Source: Litoreibacter roseus (GTDB lineage Bacteria; Pseudomonadota; Alphaproteobacteria; Rhodobacterales; Rhodobacteraceae). Taken from it: a stretch of 64,000 bases of DNA. Below the pieces are notes generated by a model that was not told the origin of the DNA, made no database searches, and saw only the letters and a list, made by a program, of their open reading frames with translations. The stretch covers positions 248,001 through 312,000 of the forward strand of contig NZ_BLJE01000002.1 in NCBI RefSeq assembly GCF_009811795.1, written 5' to 3'. The translations under genes were made by a program, and so were the position numbers. Numbering within the stretch: position 1 is the stretch's first letter; every line of letters starts with the position of its first letter. Below are positions 63,623 to 64,000 of this stretch, piece after piece.

Positions 63623-64000
63623 ATGAGCTTCAATACGGGGCTGGACCGAAAGGGTCCCGGTTTGTTGGTTCGGGATATCCTTAAGGGCGAAGACGAAGAC
63701 ATCGGGGCGGTTCTTGCCGAGATTGCGGCTGTCTCACCCGATATCGCGGTTCTGCAAGGCATCGACTTTGATCACAATGGCGTCGTTCTGGACGTACTTG
63801 CTGACGCGCTTCGGGATCACGGGCTGGACCTACCTCACCATTTCATGCGCCGGCCGAATACCGGGACGGGAACGGGCTTTGATCTCGATAAGAACGGTCG
63901 CCTTGGTGAGGCGCGAGATGCGCAAGGCTACGGCACGTTCTCGGGGCAAGGTGGCATTGGGATTCTGTCACGCTTTCCGATCCTTGAAGACACCGTTGGC
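63623..64000 (+). CDS. Endonuclease/exonuclease/phosphatase-family protein, N-terminal part
   Basis: The start of a gene cut by the window end. It reads FRVMSFNTGLDRKGPGLLVR, then IAAVSPDIAVLQGIDFDHNG and GTFSGQGGIGILSRFPIL, the pattern of the EEP (DNase I-like) superfamily with the N of SFN and the usual Glu position read as Gln (LQGID). The ATG used is inside the domain. An in-frame hydrophobic stretch just before it (AALCYLALGCLTQALAADPF) looks like a signal peptide but has no ATG, GTG or TTG start unless translation begins at 63434 inside the previous gene. The real start is therefore uncertain. Confidence 0.65.
   Translation, partial: MSFNTGLDRKGPGLLVRDILKGEDEDIGAVLAEIAAVSPDIAVLQGIDFDHNGVVLDVLADALRDHGLDLPHHFMRRPNTGTGTGFDLDKNGRLGEARDAQGYGTFSGQGGIGILSRFPILEDTVG

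Overview
The window is chromosomal DNA from a purple, bacteriochlorophyll-a-containing alphaproteobacterium of the order Rhodobacterales, most likely a Roseobacter-group aerobic anoxygenic phototroph. The evidence is a near-complete photosynthesis gene cluster of about 46 kb (12.6-58.1 kb). It carries the spheroidene-type carotenoid genes, a tetraheme reaction-centre cytochrome (pufC) in place of pufX, the oxygen-dependent cyclase acsF, and PpsR/PpaA regulators, in an order typical of this group. I cannot name a genus from sequence alone.

Left flank (1-12.6 kb): the end of a GFA-family gene; gltB; a small secreted protein; rppH-ctpA; gpmI; a short exopolysaccharide group (a BY-kinase-like ATPase whose Walker A lysine is missing, a Wzz-like chain-length protein and an ExoY-like sugar transferase); rlmH-rsfS. 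Right flank (58.1-64 kb): a MscS-type channel, a SOUL haem-binding protein, leuC-leuD, a membrane protein of unknown function and the start of an endonuclease/exonuclease/phosphatase-family protein.

Photosynthesis cluster: (1) crtA-bchI-bchD-bchO on the minus strand, divergent from crtI-crtB-tspO; (2) crtD-crtC on the minus strand, divergent from crtE-crtF; (3) bchC-bchX-(two small overlapping ORFs)-bchY-bchZ-pufQ-pufB-pufA-pufL-pufM-pufC on the plus strand, closed by a strong terminator and followed by dxs; (4) bchG-orf428-bchP-idi on the minus strand, with ppsR and ppaA upstream in the same direction; (5) bchF-bchN-bchB-bchH-bchL-bchM-lhaA-puhA-puhB-puhC-(98-codon gene)-acsF-puhE-hemA-cycA on the plus strand, ending in a hairpin/T-run terminator. 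Together these make 5-aminolevulinate, insert Mg, close ring E, reduce the chlorin twice (DPOR BchLNB and COR BchXYZ), attach and reduce the phytyl tail, make spheroidene/spheroidenone, supply isoprenoid precursor (dxs, idi), and build and feed the RC-LH1 complex. No LH2 (pucBA), pufX, bchE or bchJ is in the window.

Regulation: eight exact TGT-N12-ACA (PpsR/CrtJ-type) operators lie in the promoter regions of crtA/crtI (2), crtD/crtE (1), bchC (2, spaced exactly 8 bp), bchG (1) and ppaA/bchF (2). Two of them (crtA, bchG) directly abut the start codon.

Most unusual items: two tiny translationally coupled ORFs between bchX and bchY (one highly charged helix, one 35-residue peptide with 15 acidic and no basic residues); an exact 11-bp-period repeat inside a 33-codon leader ORF that bridges bchY and bchZ; a crtC whose conserved N-terminus has no ATG, GTG, TTG or CTG start; and operator-abutting, Shine-Dalgarno-less starts.
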